64,000 nucleotides of DNA. Origin: Streptomyces violaceoruber (GTDB taxonomy: Bacteria; Actinomycetota; Actinomycetes; Streptomycetales; Streptomycetaceae). The stretch lies in the NCBI RefSeq assembly GCF_033406955.1, contig NZ_CP137734.1, positions 2,108,001-2,172,000 on the forward strand, in the 5' to 3' direction. Below, one piece after another: positions 18,902-26,497 of the stretch (within the stretch, counting starts at the first letter, position 1; each line of letters starts with the position of its first letter). The position numbers were made by a program, and so were the translations under genes. The notes below the pieces were generated by a model. The model saw only the letters and a program-made list of their open reading frames with translations, had not been told where the DNA came from and made no database searches.

Positions 18902-18934
18902 CCGGCCGGGCAGGGAGGGGGCCTGCCCGGCCGG
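18902..18934 (-). other. Perfect 13-bp intergenic hairpin, redN/redM
   Basis: CCGGCCGGGCAGG (18902-18914) and CCTGCCCGGCCGG (18922-18934) pair exactly around a 7-nt loop. It lies in the only long gap inside the redP-to-redL stretch. It has no U tract, so it is more likely an mRNA-stability, processing or attenuation element than a complete terminator. Confidence 0.7.
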
Positions 18935-18971
18935 GGTGTGCGGGCGGAAACGGTGCGGGGCGGAGAGGGCG

Positions 18972-20894
18972 TCAGGGCGTGCCCGGCAGTACGCCGGTCT
19001 CGCGGGCGGCGTCGACGAAGATCTCCGCGGCCAGCTCCAGGTCCTGCGGCGTGTGTTCGCAGGTGACGCTGACCCGCAGCCGGGCGTCGCCGAGGGGCAC
19101 GCCGGGGTAGACCACGGTCTGGCAGAACAGGCCGCGGGCGCGCACCGCCCGGCCCAGCTCCATCGCCCGGCGTTCGTCGCCGATGACGATGGGCAGGATG
19201 GCGCTCTCGGAGTGCTCCAGGTCGAACCCGGCGTCCAGGAGCCGGTCCCGCAGCGTGCCGATGTTGGTCCACAGCCGCTTGAGGCGTTCCGGCTCGGACT
19301 CGATGACGTCGATGGAGGCGATCAGTCCGGCGGCGACGCCGGCGGGGATGTTCGCGGCGAAGACGTAGGAGTTGGAGTAGTAGCGCAGGTACTCGACGAC
19401 TTCCTCCTCGCCGACCACGAACCCGCCCATGCCGGCCAGGGTCTTGCTCATGGTGCCCAGCTCCAGGTCGACCTCGCCCTTGAGCCCGAAGTGCTCGGCG
19501 GTGCCGGAGCCGCGTACGCCGAGGACACCGGTGGCGTGGGCGTCGTCGATCATCACGCGGGCGTCGTACTCCTTGGCCAGCCGGACGATCTCGGGCAGGT
19601 CGCACACGTCGCCGTGCATGCTGAAGACGCCGTCCGCGACGATGAGCCTGCCGCCGGTGCCCTCCGCCGCGCTGCGGCTGAGGATCCGCTCCAGGTCGGC
19701 CATGTCGTTGTGCCGGTAGATCTTGCGCACGGCGCCGGAGAGCCGTGCCCCGTCGACGATGCTCATGTGGTTGAGGCGGTCGACGACGAGGGTGTCGTAG
19801 CTCTTGACCAGTGCCGAGATGGCACCGAGGTTCGCGGAGTAGCCGCCGGGATAGACGATGCAGGCGGGCCGCTGCTTGAAGGCCGCCAGGCGGCGCTCCA
19901 GTTCCTTGTGCAGCATGTTGGTGCCGCCGATGAAGCGGGAGCCGGTGTGGGTGGCACCGTAGGTGCGGGTGGCGTCGACGACGGCCTCGATCACGCTGGG
20001 GTGGTTGGCGAGGCCGAGGTAGTTGTTCGAGGCGAACATGAGGAACTCGCGCTTGCGGCCCTCCAGTTCGTCGAAGATGACGGCGCGGCTCCCGCACCGG
20101 GAGTGCAGCGGCATGCCGTACCAGTACAGGCGGTCCTTCTCGCGGGAGCGCAGATAGCCGGCGAAGCTGCGGGTCTTGGCGAACAGGTCGGGGTCGCGCT
20201 GTTCGGTGAAGTCCTTCATGGAGCGGTGGTCCCAGCCGTCCGCGCCGGGCGCGGGCGCATTCCCGCTCCGGCCGGGGGCCGGGGCCGCCGCGCCCGTCGC
20301 CGGTGCCGCCTCCGGGACCGCCGTCCCCGGGGCCGCCGCGACGAGGCCGCGCAGGGCGTCGGCCAGGGCGCGCAGGGTCGTGGCGCCGGCCGCGTCCGGG
20401 GCGGCGCCGGTGAGCCCGAGCCGCTCGGTGGCCTCGGCGACGACGGAGGTCAGGACGACCGAGTCGACGCCCAGTTCGCCCTCCAGGTCGGCGTCGAGGC
20501 CGAGCTGGTGCCGCTGGTACTGGGTCTGCCGCATGGCGGCCGCGACCACGGCCTCGGTGACGGGGTCGCCGGTCCCTTCCGCCGGGACCGCCGGCAGGGG
20601 GCCGGCGGCCGGTGCGGGCCGGTCGTCGCCGGTGCCGGCGAGCGCGGCGCCCACGGCGTCGACGAGTTCGCCGATGGTCGTGGGGCCGGCGGGCAGCGCG
20701 GCGGACAGGCCGAAGTGCTCACGGACGGAGACCAGGACGGACTCCATGATGACGGAGTCGATGCCGAGGTCGGCCTCGAAGTGGCTCTCCGGCCGCAGGT
20801 GGCTCTCGTCGTACAGGGTGCGGGCGGCGATGACGTGCACGACGCGTTCGCGGATCCGCGCGGTGTCGGGGAGTGCGTCGACGGAGTCGGTCAT
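18972..20894 (-). CDS. redN: RedN, didomain ACP-alpha-oxoamine synthase
   Basis: 640 aa. Builds the second pyrrole ring of the bipyrrole: pyrrolyl-beta-ketoacyl carried on an ACP is condensed with serine to give the hydroxy-bipyrrole methanol. Two tandem carrier domains, Ser47 (LGIDSVIM) and Ser145 (LGVDSVVL), a disordered Ala/Pro linker (about 185-220), then a PLP alpha-oxoamine synthase (about 235-640) with DDAHATGVLG and the PLP Lys484 in GTMSKTLAG. Homologous in layout to PigH of Serratia. Its ATG overlaps the redO stop (ATGA). Confidence 0.95.
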   Translation of the reverse strand: MTDSVDALPDTARIRERVVHVIAARTLYDESHLRPESHFEADLGIDSVIMESVLVSVREHFGLSAALPAGPTTIGELVDAVGAALAGTGDDRPAPAAGPLPAVPAEGTGDPVTEAVVAAAMRQTQYQRHQLGLDADLEGELGVDSVVLTSVVAEATERLGLTGAAPDAAGATTLRALADALRGLVAAAPGTAVPEAAPATGAAAPAPGRSGNAPAPGADGWDHRSMKDFTEQRDPDLFAKTRSFAGYLRSREKDRLYWYGMPLHSRCGSRAVIFDELEGRKREFLMFASNNYLGLANHPSVIEAVVDATRTYGATHTGSRFIGGTNMLHKELERRLAAFKQRPACIVYPGGYSANLGAISALVKSYDTLVVDRLNHMSIVDGARLSGAVRKIYRHNDMADLERILSRSAAEGTGGRLIVADGVFSMHGDVCDLPEIVRLAKEYDARVMIDDAHATGVLGVRGSGTAEHFGLKGEVDLELGTMSKTLAGMGGFVVGEEEVVEYLRYYSNSYVFAANIPAGVAAGLIASIDVIESEPERLKRLWTNIGTLRDRLLDAGFDLEHSESAILPIVIGDERRAMELGRAVRARGLFCQTVVYPGVPLGDARLRVSVTCEHTPQDLELAAEIFVDAARETGVLPGTP

Positions 20895-21154
20895 GCCGCG
20901 GTTCCCCCCTCGTTCTGCCGGAGCCGGTCGACCAGGGCGCAGATCGCGTTGACGGACCTGAAGTTCTGCAGGGTGACCTCCGGCAGCGGCACCGTGACGC
21001 GGAACTCTCCCTGCAGGTAGTGGACGAGGTCGAAGATGGCGGCGGAGTCGATGATGTTCAGCTCCGCGATGGGGGTGTCCGGCTCCAGGCCTTCGGCGTC
21101 GCCGCCCATCCAGGCGTCGGCGATGTAGTCGGTGATCAGTTTCCGAGGAGTCAT
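20891..21154 (-). CDS. redO: RedO, prolyl carrier protein
   Basis: 87 aa peptidyl carrier protein. Holds L-proline, loaded by RedM, while RedW oxidises it to pyrrole-2-carboxyl-RedO, which RedX then uses. The phosphopantetheine site is Ser37 in NIIDSAAIF; the preceding Gly-Gly/Leu-Gly of typical carriers is replaced by LNIID, as in proline carriers. The ATG at 21154 gives the normal carrier-protein length; frames extending upstream into redP are not credible. Overlaps redN by 4 nt. Confidence 0.93.
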   Translation of the reverse strand: MTPRKLITDYIADAWMGGDAEGLEPDTPIAELNIIDSAAIFDLVHYLQGEFRVTVPLPEVTLQNFRSVNAICALVDRLRQNEGGTAA

Positions 21155-21213
21155 GGTCGTCCTTGGTTCATCGGTCGTCTGCGCGCGCTTCGGCCGGGCC
21201 CGGCCGGCCGCCC

Positions 21214-22221
21214 TCAGACCGGATCGACGGCGGGCCAGGTCAGGGCGGCGGCACCCCAGGTGAGGCCGCCGCCGAAGGCGGTGAGGAGCACCCGGTCGCC
21301 GGGCCGGAGGGTGCCCCGGGCGTGCGCGTGGTCGAGCGCGAGGGGGATGGAGGCGGCGGCGGTGTTGCCCACCTCGGCGATGTTGCTGACGCTGCGCTCG
21401 CGGGGGATGCCGATCTCGTCGGCGAGCCGGGCGGTGATGCGGTGGTTGGCCTGGTGGCTGACCAGCCAGTCCACGTCCGCCACCCGCCAGCCCGCCTGGT
21501 CGAGCACGCTCTCCGCGCACTCGCCCATGCGCTGGACGGCAAGCCAGAAGACCCGCTTGCCCTCCATGGTGAAGTAGCGGTCGGCGAGATCGTCCGGTGC
21601 CGCCGTGCCCGGCCGCGGCGGTCCGCCGGCCGGCACGGTGATCAGGTCCACGCCGGTGCCGTCGCTGCCCAGCCGCAGCGGGCCGAGGGCACCGGTCTCC
21701 CCCGGCTCGCCGGCGCGCAGCACGACGGCGCCGGCGCCGTCACCGAAGATCACCGAGGTGGAGCGGTCCTGCGGGTTGAGGATGCGGGAGAAGGTCTCCG
21801 CGCCGATGACCAGGACCCGTTCCGCCGCTCCGGACGCGATCAGACCGGACCCCGTGGCGAGTCCGTAGAGGAAGCCGGAGCACACCGCGGACACGTCGAA
21901 CGCCGGGACCGGGCCGGTGCCCAGCCGGGCCGCCACCGTCGGCGCGGTCGCCGGGCAGGGCCGGTCCGGGGTGGTGGTGGCCACGATGACCGCGTCGATC
22001 TCGTCCGGTGTCAGGCGGGCGGACTTCAGTGCCCGCTCGGCCGCGCCCACCGCCAGGTCGGAGGTGAGGGTGCCCTCTTCGGCCACGTAGCGCTGGGCGA
22101 TCCCCGTACGGGCCCGGATCCACTCGTCCGAGGTGTCCATCGTCCGCTCCAGCTCCGCGTTGGTGACGCACCGGGACGGCAGACAGGAACCGAGGCCGGT
22201 CAGCACGGACGCCCGGGTCAC
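21214..22221 (-). CDS. redP: RedP, ketoacyl-ACP synthase III
   Basis: 335 aa FabH-type enzyme. Starts the dedicated dodecanoate chain by condensing acetyl-CoA with malonyl-RedQ. The catalytic triad is intact: Cys114 in SAVCSGFL, His256 in HQANHRI and Asn286 in VGNTAAAS. The GTG at 22221 has only a weak ribosome site of its own, but its first bases overlap the stop of a 23-codon upstream ORF that has a strong one, suggesting coupled initiation. First structural gene of the left-going array; RedD-type operator repeats lie about 160 bp upstream. Confidence 0.95.
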   Translation of the reverse strand: MTRASVLTGLGSCLPSRCVTNAELERTMDTSDEWIRARTGIAQRYVAEEGTLTSDLAVGAAERALKSARLTPDEIDAVIVATTTPDRPCPATAPTVAARLGTGPVPAFDVSAVCSGFLYGLATGSGLIASGAAERVLVIGAETFSRILNPQDRSTSVIFGDGAGAVVLRAGEPGETGALGPLRLGSDGTGVDLITVPAGGPPRPGTAAPDDLADRYFTMEGKRVFWLAVQRMGECAESVLDQAGWRVADVDWLVSHQANHRITARLADEIGIPRERSVSNIAEVGNTAAASIPLALDHAHARGTLRPGDRVLLTAFGGGLTWGAAALTWPAVDPV

Positions 22222-22289
22222 CGGGCACCGCCCGCGGAGCGGCCGCGGTGTGCGGTGGGCCTGGTGCGGCGGCGGAGACGGGAAACCAC
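22218..22289 (-). CDS. Putative redP leader peptide, 23 aa
   Basis: In the redP 5' leader, GCGAGGAG is followed after 7 nt by GTG (22289) opening a 23-codon frame, MVSRLRRRTRPTAHRGRSAG and three more residues, eight of them Arg. Its TGA stop overlaps the redP GTG start in the form GTGA. This geometry is that of a translationally coupled leader ORF. It could be chance in such GC-rich DNA; conservation in other red clusters would decide. Confidence 0.4.
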   Translation of the reverse strand: MVSRLRRRTRPTAHRGRSAGGAR

Positions 22290-22366
22290 GTGTGTGCTCC
22301 TCGCGTGATGGACGGTTTGCCGGCCGGCAGGTGTGGGGAGTGAATCCGAACCCCCCGGCCGCACCG

Positions 22367-22409
22367 AGTCTGGCCGGGGCCCCTGACCGGGCGCTGACGG
22401 CTCACTGAC
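22367..22409 (-). promoter_or_regulatory. Predicted RedD (SARP) promoter of redP
   Basis: On the minus strand three heptamers GTCAGTG (22403-22409), GTCAGCG (22392-22398) and GTCAGGG (22381-22387) are spaced exactly 11 bp apart. Eight bases after the last one is CAGACT (22367-22372), a -10-like hexamer. Three direct repeats one helical turn apart, with the last 8 bp from the -10 box, is the known layout of SARP-dependent promoters. RedD is the cluster's SARP, so it is the inferred activator. Confidence 0.7.
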
Positions 22410-22443
22410 CGCGGCCCCGCCCGGCGGGCGTCCCGCCCCGGGG

Positions 22444-22486
22444 GTCAGCCAACCGTCAGCGGGCCGTCAGCGCAGCGCCCCAGACT
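22444..22486 (+). promoter_or_regulatory. Predicted RedD (SARP) promoter of redQ
   Basis: Mirror image of the redP site: GTCAGCC (22444-22450), GTCAGCG (22455-22461) and GTCAGCG (22466-22472), 11 bp apart, then 8 bp, then CAGACT (22481-22486). The -10 hexamer is identical to that of redP. Implies coordinate activation of both divergent operons. Transcription would start near 22493, leaving a leader of about 97 nt before redQ. Confidence 0.7.
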
Positions 22487-22499
22487 TGCCGGAGCGTCG

Positions 22500-22553
22500 C
22501 AACGCCGCCGCGTCCCTGACCGACACCGACACCCTCGGGCCGGGGCGGCGTTG
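22500..22553 (+). other. Stem-loop in redQ leader
   Basis: CAACGCCGCC (22500-22509) pairs exactly with GGCGGCGTTG (22544-22553) across a 34-nt loop, close to the predicted 5' end of the redQ mRNA. A possible mRNA-protecting or regulatory structure; no known riboswitch pattern was recognised. Confidence 0.4.
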
Positions 22554-22589
22554 GGCGAACGATCCACCCAGGAAAGGCGGACCACACTG

Positions 22590-22835
22590 ATGAGCACCAC
22601 CTACGACAAGCTCGTTGATCTGCTGGTCGACGGTTTCGCGGTGGACCGCGCTGCGATCCGTCCGGACGTGACCTTCGAAGAGCTGGAGATGGACTCGCTG
22701 TTCCTCGTGGAACTGCTGCTCGTCATCCAGTCCGAGTTCGGCGTGAAGATCAGCGACGACGCCGCGGTCCCCACGGACACCATCGCCCACGCGGTGGCCC
22801 TGGTCGACAACGAGATCGCGGCCACCGCGTCATGA
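22590..22835 (+). CDS. redQ: RedQ, acyl carrier protein
   Basis: 81 aa ACP carrying the dedicated dodecanoyl chain made by RedP and RedR; RedJ releases the finished acid. Phosphopantetheine site Ser36 in ELEMDSLFLVEL; RedU is the likely activating transferase. Start ATG at 22590 after AGGAAAGGCGG; an in-frame upstream start would add only a non-ACP extension. First gene of the right-going array, with a 4-nt ATGA overlap into redR. Confidence 0.94.
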   Translation: MSTTYDKLVDLLVDGFAVDRAAIRPDVTFEELEMDSLFLVELLLVIQSEFGVKISDDAAVPTDTIAHAVALVDNEIAATAS

Positions 22836-24055
22836 CCGACCCCTCCCTCGCCGTGACCGGGCTGGGTCTGGTGACCGCGGCCGGCATGGGCGTCGACGCC
22901 ACCTGGGAGGGGGTGTTGCGCGGCCGGTCGGCGGGCGCCAGGGACGAGCGGCTCGCCGGACTGCCCGTGGACATCGCCTGTGCGGTGCCGGGCCTGCAAC
23001 CGGCGCGTCACGTGGACCGGCGCAGCGTCCTGATCCACGACCGCTTCGTCCAGCTGGCGATCGTGGCCGCCCGGGAGGCCGTGGCCGACGCCGGACTCGA
23101 CCCGCTGACCTGGGACGGCGCCCGGGTGGGCGTGGTCGTCGGCTGCGGGCTCGGCGGGGTGACGACGTGGGAGACCCAGCACCGGCGCCTGCTGGAGCGC
23201 GGCCCCGAAGCGGTGTCCGCGCTCCTGGTGCCGATGCTGGTGCCCAACATGGCGGCCGGGCACCTCGCGATGGACCTGCGTGCGCTGGGCCCGAACCTGG
23301 TGACGGCGACCGCCTGCGCCTCGGGCGGCACCGCGCTGGGCACCGCGGCCCGGCTGCTGCGGGACGGGACGTGCGACATCGTCGTGGCCGGTGGCACCGA
23401 GGCGGGCGTCAGCCCCCTCATGGTCACCGGTTTCGCGCAGATGGGCGCGCTGTCGCGCCGGGTCGACGATCCGGCGGCGGCGTCCAGGCCCTTCGACGCC
23501 GACCGGGACGGCTTCGTGATCGGTGAGGGCAGCGGCATGCTCGTCCTGGAGCGCGCGGCGGACGCCGAGGCGCGCGGCGCGACGGTGCGCGCGCGGCTGC
23601 TGGGCCACGGCGCGTCGGCGGACGCCCACCACGTCACCGCGCCCGACCCGGAGGGCGCCGGCGCCCTGCGGGCGATGGAGGCGGCCCTCGCCCAGGCGGG
23701 CGTCACCGGCCGCGACATCGACCACGTGAACGCGCACGGCACCTCGACCCCGCTCAACGACGCGGTGGAGGCCGCGGTGCTGGGCCGGCTGCTGGGCGAC
23801 CGGGCGACCGTGACCTCGGCCAAGGGCGTCCTCGGGCACACGCTGGGCGCCGCCGGTGCGATCGAGGCGGCGCTGACCGTGCTCAGCATCGAGCGCTCCA
23901 CCGTTCCCCCGACCGCGAACCTGCGACGGCGGGACCCGGCCGTCGACCTGGACGTGGTCGCCGACGCTCCGCGGGAGCAGAAGGTGGAGCTGGCGATGAG
24001 CAACTCCTTCGGCTTCGGCGGGCAGAACGCGGTCCTGGTCTTCGCCTCCCCGTGA
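22832..24055 (+). CDS. redR: RedR, ketoacyl-ACP synthase II
   Basis: 407 aa FabF-type elongating condensing enzyme for the dodecanoyl chain. Catalytic Cys162 in TATACASGG, with the two active-site histidines in NAHGTSTPLND and VLGHTLGAAG. A full-length KAS II, with no chain-length-factor partner in the cluster. Starts inside the redQ stop codon, so the ACP and its condensing enzyme are coupled. Confidence 0.95.
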   Translation: MTDPSLAVTGLGLVTAAGMGVDATWEGVLRGRSAGARDERLAGLPVDIACAVPGLQPARHVDRRSVLIHDRFVQLAIVAAREAVADAGLDPLTWDGARVGVVVGCGLGGVTTWETQHRRLLERGPEAVSALLVPMLVPNMAAGHLAMDLRALGPNLVTATACASGGTALGTAARLLRDGTCDIVVAGGTEAGVSPLMVTGFAQMGALSRRVDDPAAASRPFDADRDGFVIGEGSGMLVLERAADAEARGATVRARLLGHGASADAHHVTAPDPEGAGALRAMEAALAQAGVTGRDIDHVNAHGTSTPLNDAVEAAVLGRLLGDRATVTSAKGVLGHTLGAAGAIEAALTVLSIERSTVPPTANLRRRDPAVDLDVVADAPREQKVELAMSNSFGFGGQNAVLVFASP

Positions 24056-24193
24056 CGGCCCGGGCCCGCTGACGGCCCCCGTCGGCGGCCCCTGGCACCC
24101 ACCCCCGGGCTCTCCTCAAGCCCCCGCCCCACCCCCGGCCCCGGGCGTCCCCGCTCGCGGCACCTCCCGTCGACCTCCGGAAGAAGCTGGCTC

Positions 24194-24634
24194 GTGACCG
24201 GACGAAACCTGATCCTCCAGCGCGTCGTCGGCGCGCTGTACATCCTCGCGGGGATAGGCAAGTTCTTCCCGCAGCTGGAGTCGGTGGAAGGGCGCCTCGA
24301 CGACGCCTCGGAAGCCAACGACGGGACCGTGATCTCCGGTCCCGTCGACTGGCTGGACCGCCACCCCACCGGCGTGATGTGGTTCGTCGCCGTGGCCATG
24401 GTCGCGGCGGGCCTCGCCCTGCTCTGGAACCGCCGGGGGCTGGTGATCGCCGCCCTCTACGGCCAGTTGCTGATGCTGGTGCTGTTCGTGGTGATCCTCG
24501 TGAGCAGTGTCCCCGAGATCCTGGTGATGGACGCGGCCTTCTTCGCCGCCGCGATCTACCTCCTGTACCGGTACCACGCGTCACCGGGCGCGCGGACCGC
24601 CGCGCCCTCGGGCCCGACCCCGGAAGGCCGGTGA
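24194..24634 (+). CDS. redS: RedS, DoxX-like membrane protein
   Basis: 146 aa with four hydrophobic segments (about 7-22, 58-78, 83-103, 107-125). The opening RVVGALYILAGIGKFFPQLE resembles DoxX/DoxD-family proteins. Function in the red pathway is unknown; a role in the redox environment of the membrane or in localising the pathway is only a guess. GTG start at 24194 preceded by GGAAGAAG. It lies 138 bp after redR and 7 bp before redT. Confidence 0.85.
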   Translation: MTGRNLILQRVVGALYILAGIGKFFPQLESVEGRLDDASEANDGTVISGPVDWLDRHPTGVMWFVAVAMVAAGLALLWNRRGLVIAALYGQLLMLVLFVVILVSSVPEILVMDAAFFAAAIYLLYRYHASPGARTAAPSGPTPEGR

Positions 24635-24641
24635 CCCGGAC

Positions 24642-25532
24642 ATGACCTTCTCGATACCCGCCGACGCGCTCGACGCCCTGGAGGACGAGGTCGTACGGGC
24701 GCTGCGCACCACCGACGACCGGGCCCTGACCATCCTCGGCTACGGCGAGGTGACGCTGGTCCTGCGGCTGGAGACCGACGCGGGCACGTTCGCGTGCAAG
24801 CGGCTGCCGGTCTTCCCCTCCCGGGAACGGCTGGACCGGCACTCCGCGCTGGTCGACGACTACGTCACGCGGCTGGACAAGGGCGGCGTGGCCGTCGCCG
24901 AGACCCGGATGTGGCACCGGCGGCTGCCGGGCGGCCGGGCCGTCGCCTACTGCGTCCAGGAGGCGCTGCCGGAGGGCCGGCTGTGCTCACGGCTGCTGCA
25001 GACGGCGGGCGAGGCGTGGTGCGAGGGGTTCTTCGCCCGGTTCCTGGACCGCGTCGAGGCGACCGTCACGCCGCGACTGGGGCTCGACGGGCAGGCCTCC
25101 AACTGGATCGACGTGGACGGCGAGTTGGTCTACCTGGACGTGACGACGCCGCTCATCCGCGACGAGCGCGAGCGCGAACTCCTCGACGTGCCGCTGTTCT
25201 TCACCTCGCTGCCGTGGCTGGTGCGGGACGTGGTGCGGATGGCGATGACGAAGTCGATCTTCGACAAGTTCTACACGCCGCGCGGTGTGGTCCTCGACTT
25301 CCTCGGCAACCTGCACAAGGAGCGGCTGGACCACCTGGTCCCCCGCTTCCTGGAGCAGGCCAACGCCCGCCTGGACCGGCCGCTGGACGCGGAGGAGGTC
25401 GGGGCCTACTACCGGGACGACGCACGGATGTGGGAACTCATCCAGCGGCTGCGCAAGGCGGACCGTTTCGTGCACAACAAGATCCTGCGCCGCCCGTATC
25501 CGTTCCTGCTGCCCCGCCATGTCGCGCGTTGA
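24642..25532 (+). CDS. redT: RedT, kinase-fold-like protein of unknown role
   Basis: 296 aa, soluble. The N-terminal part (GYGEVTLVLRLETDAGTFACK, here split as GYGEVTLVLR and TFACKRLP) looks like the glycine-rich strand and ATP-binding Lys of the aminoglycoside-phosphotransferase/protein-kinase fold. Later, QASNWIDVDGELVYLDVTTP resembles the catalytic Asn and metal-binding Asp region (N...D). The usual HGD catalytic loop is not evident, so it may be a pseudokinase or an unusual small-molecule kinase. I recall relatives as DUF6206. No phosphorylation step is known in prodiginine synthesis. Overlaps redU by 14 bp. Confidence 0.82.
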   Translation: MTFSIPADALDALEDEVVRALRTTDDRALTILGYGEVTLVLRLETDAGTFACKRLPVFPSRERLDRHSALVDDYVTRLDKGGVAVAETRMWHRRLPGGRAVAYCVQEALPEGRLCSRLLQTAGEAWCEGFFARFLDRVEATVTPRLGLDGQASNWIDVDGELVYLDVTTPLIRDERERELLDVPLFFTSLPWLVRDVVRMAMTKSIFDKFYTPRGVVLDFLGNLHKERLDHLVPRFLEQANARLDRPLDAEEVGAYYRDDARMWELIQRLRKADRFVHNKILRRPYPFLLPRHVAR

Positions 25533-26385
25533 CACCACCGCCGTACGGCCCGCTCCCGGGCCCCGGCCGGGACCGGTGCACGGGGCGGAACGGGGGTCGG
25601 TGCGGGAGGCGGTGTCCCTGACGGACCAGGTGGTTCTCGACGCGTCGCGTCCGCTGTGGATCACGCACCTGAGGCCGGACCCACGGCGGCTCACCCTCGC
25701 GGTGGTGTCCATCGCCCGGCTGCGCGAGCGCGGCCCGCACGGCCTTGCCGCCCTGCGGGCCCGGTATCTGACGGCCGCCGAGACGGAGCAGGCCGCGACC
25801 CTGCGCGCCCCCCGCCGGCGCCTCGAGTGGCTGGCCGGACGGCTCGCCCTCAAACACGCCGTCAGCGCCCACGGCAGACGGCACTGGGGCCTGGCCCGGG
25901 AGCCCCGCACCGTCGAAGTGCGCGCCGTGAGCGGGGGGCTACAGGGCGGCCGGCCGGTCGTGGACGCGCCGGTCGAGGTGGGTCTGACGCACTCGGGGGA
26001 CTTCGCCGTCGCCGTGTGCGGACCGCACGCGGTCGGCGTCGACCTGGAACACGACCGTCCCATGCCGCCGACCCTCGCCAGGCTGCTCGACGAGGAGTGC
26101 GACCCGCGGGCGCCGTCCGCCGACGCCCGGCGCCTGGCGGCCATGCCCGCCACGCTGCGCTGGACCTGCAAGGAGGCCGTGCTCAAGTACTACGGCTTCG
26201 GACTGCGGATCGACGCCGGTGAGGTCGCGCTGACCGGCTGGCTGCCGGACGGCCGCTTCACCTGGCGGCCCGGGGGCGGGCTGCTGCGCCACGCCCCCGT
26301 CGCCGAGACGCGGCGGCCGGCCGGCTGGGCCGGCGTGGTCGCCGGCCATCACCTGGCGCTGGTGGAAAGGCCGCCGGGCGGCTGA
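25519..26385 (+). CDS. redU: RedU, phosphopantetheinyl transferase
   Basis: 288 aa Sfp-type transferase that attaches phosphopantetheine to carrier proteins of the pathway. Diagnostic motifs: GVDLE at 173-177 (Mg2+ ligands) and WTCKEA at 215-220 (catalytic Glu and Lys). The N-terminal 40 or so residues are Pro/Arg-rich and probably disordered. The ATG at 25519 lies within redT, giving translational coupling; longer upstream frames are discarded. A dedicated transferase explains carrier activation of RedL, N, O and Q. Confidence 0.93.
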   Translation: MSRVDTTAVRPAPGPRPGPVHGAERGSVREAVSLTDQVVLDASRPLWITHLRPDPRRLTLAVVSIARLRERGPHGLAALRARYLTAAETEQAATLRAPRRRLEWLAGRLALKHAVSAHGRRHWGLAREPRTVEVRAVSGGLQGGRPVVDAPVEVGLTHSGDFAVAVCGPHAVGVDLEHDRPMPPTLARLLDEECDPRAPSADARRLAAMPATLRWTCKEAVLKYYGFGLRIDAGEVALTGWLPDGRFTWRPGGGLLRHAPVAETRRPAGWAGVVAGHHLALVERPPGG

Positions 26386-26497
26386 GCCGCGCCCGCCATC
26401 CGGGTGTTGCAGATCTTCCGGGCGTTCCGGGCGTGCGCACCGTCCCCAGTGGGATACCGCGTGCACAGCATGCGAAGAGGAGGAAGAGGAGACCGTC

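Noticed and set aside
22222..22290. In-frame extension of RedP to the strong ribosome site at about 22297
   Set aside because: The GTG at 22289 is in a different frame and terminates exactly at the redP start, so it is a separate leader ORF and not an extension.
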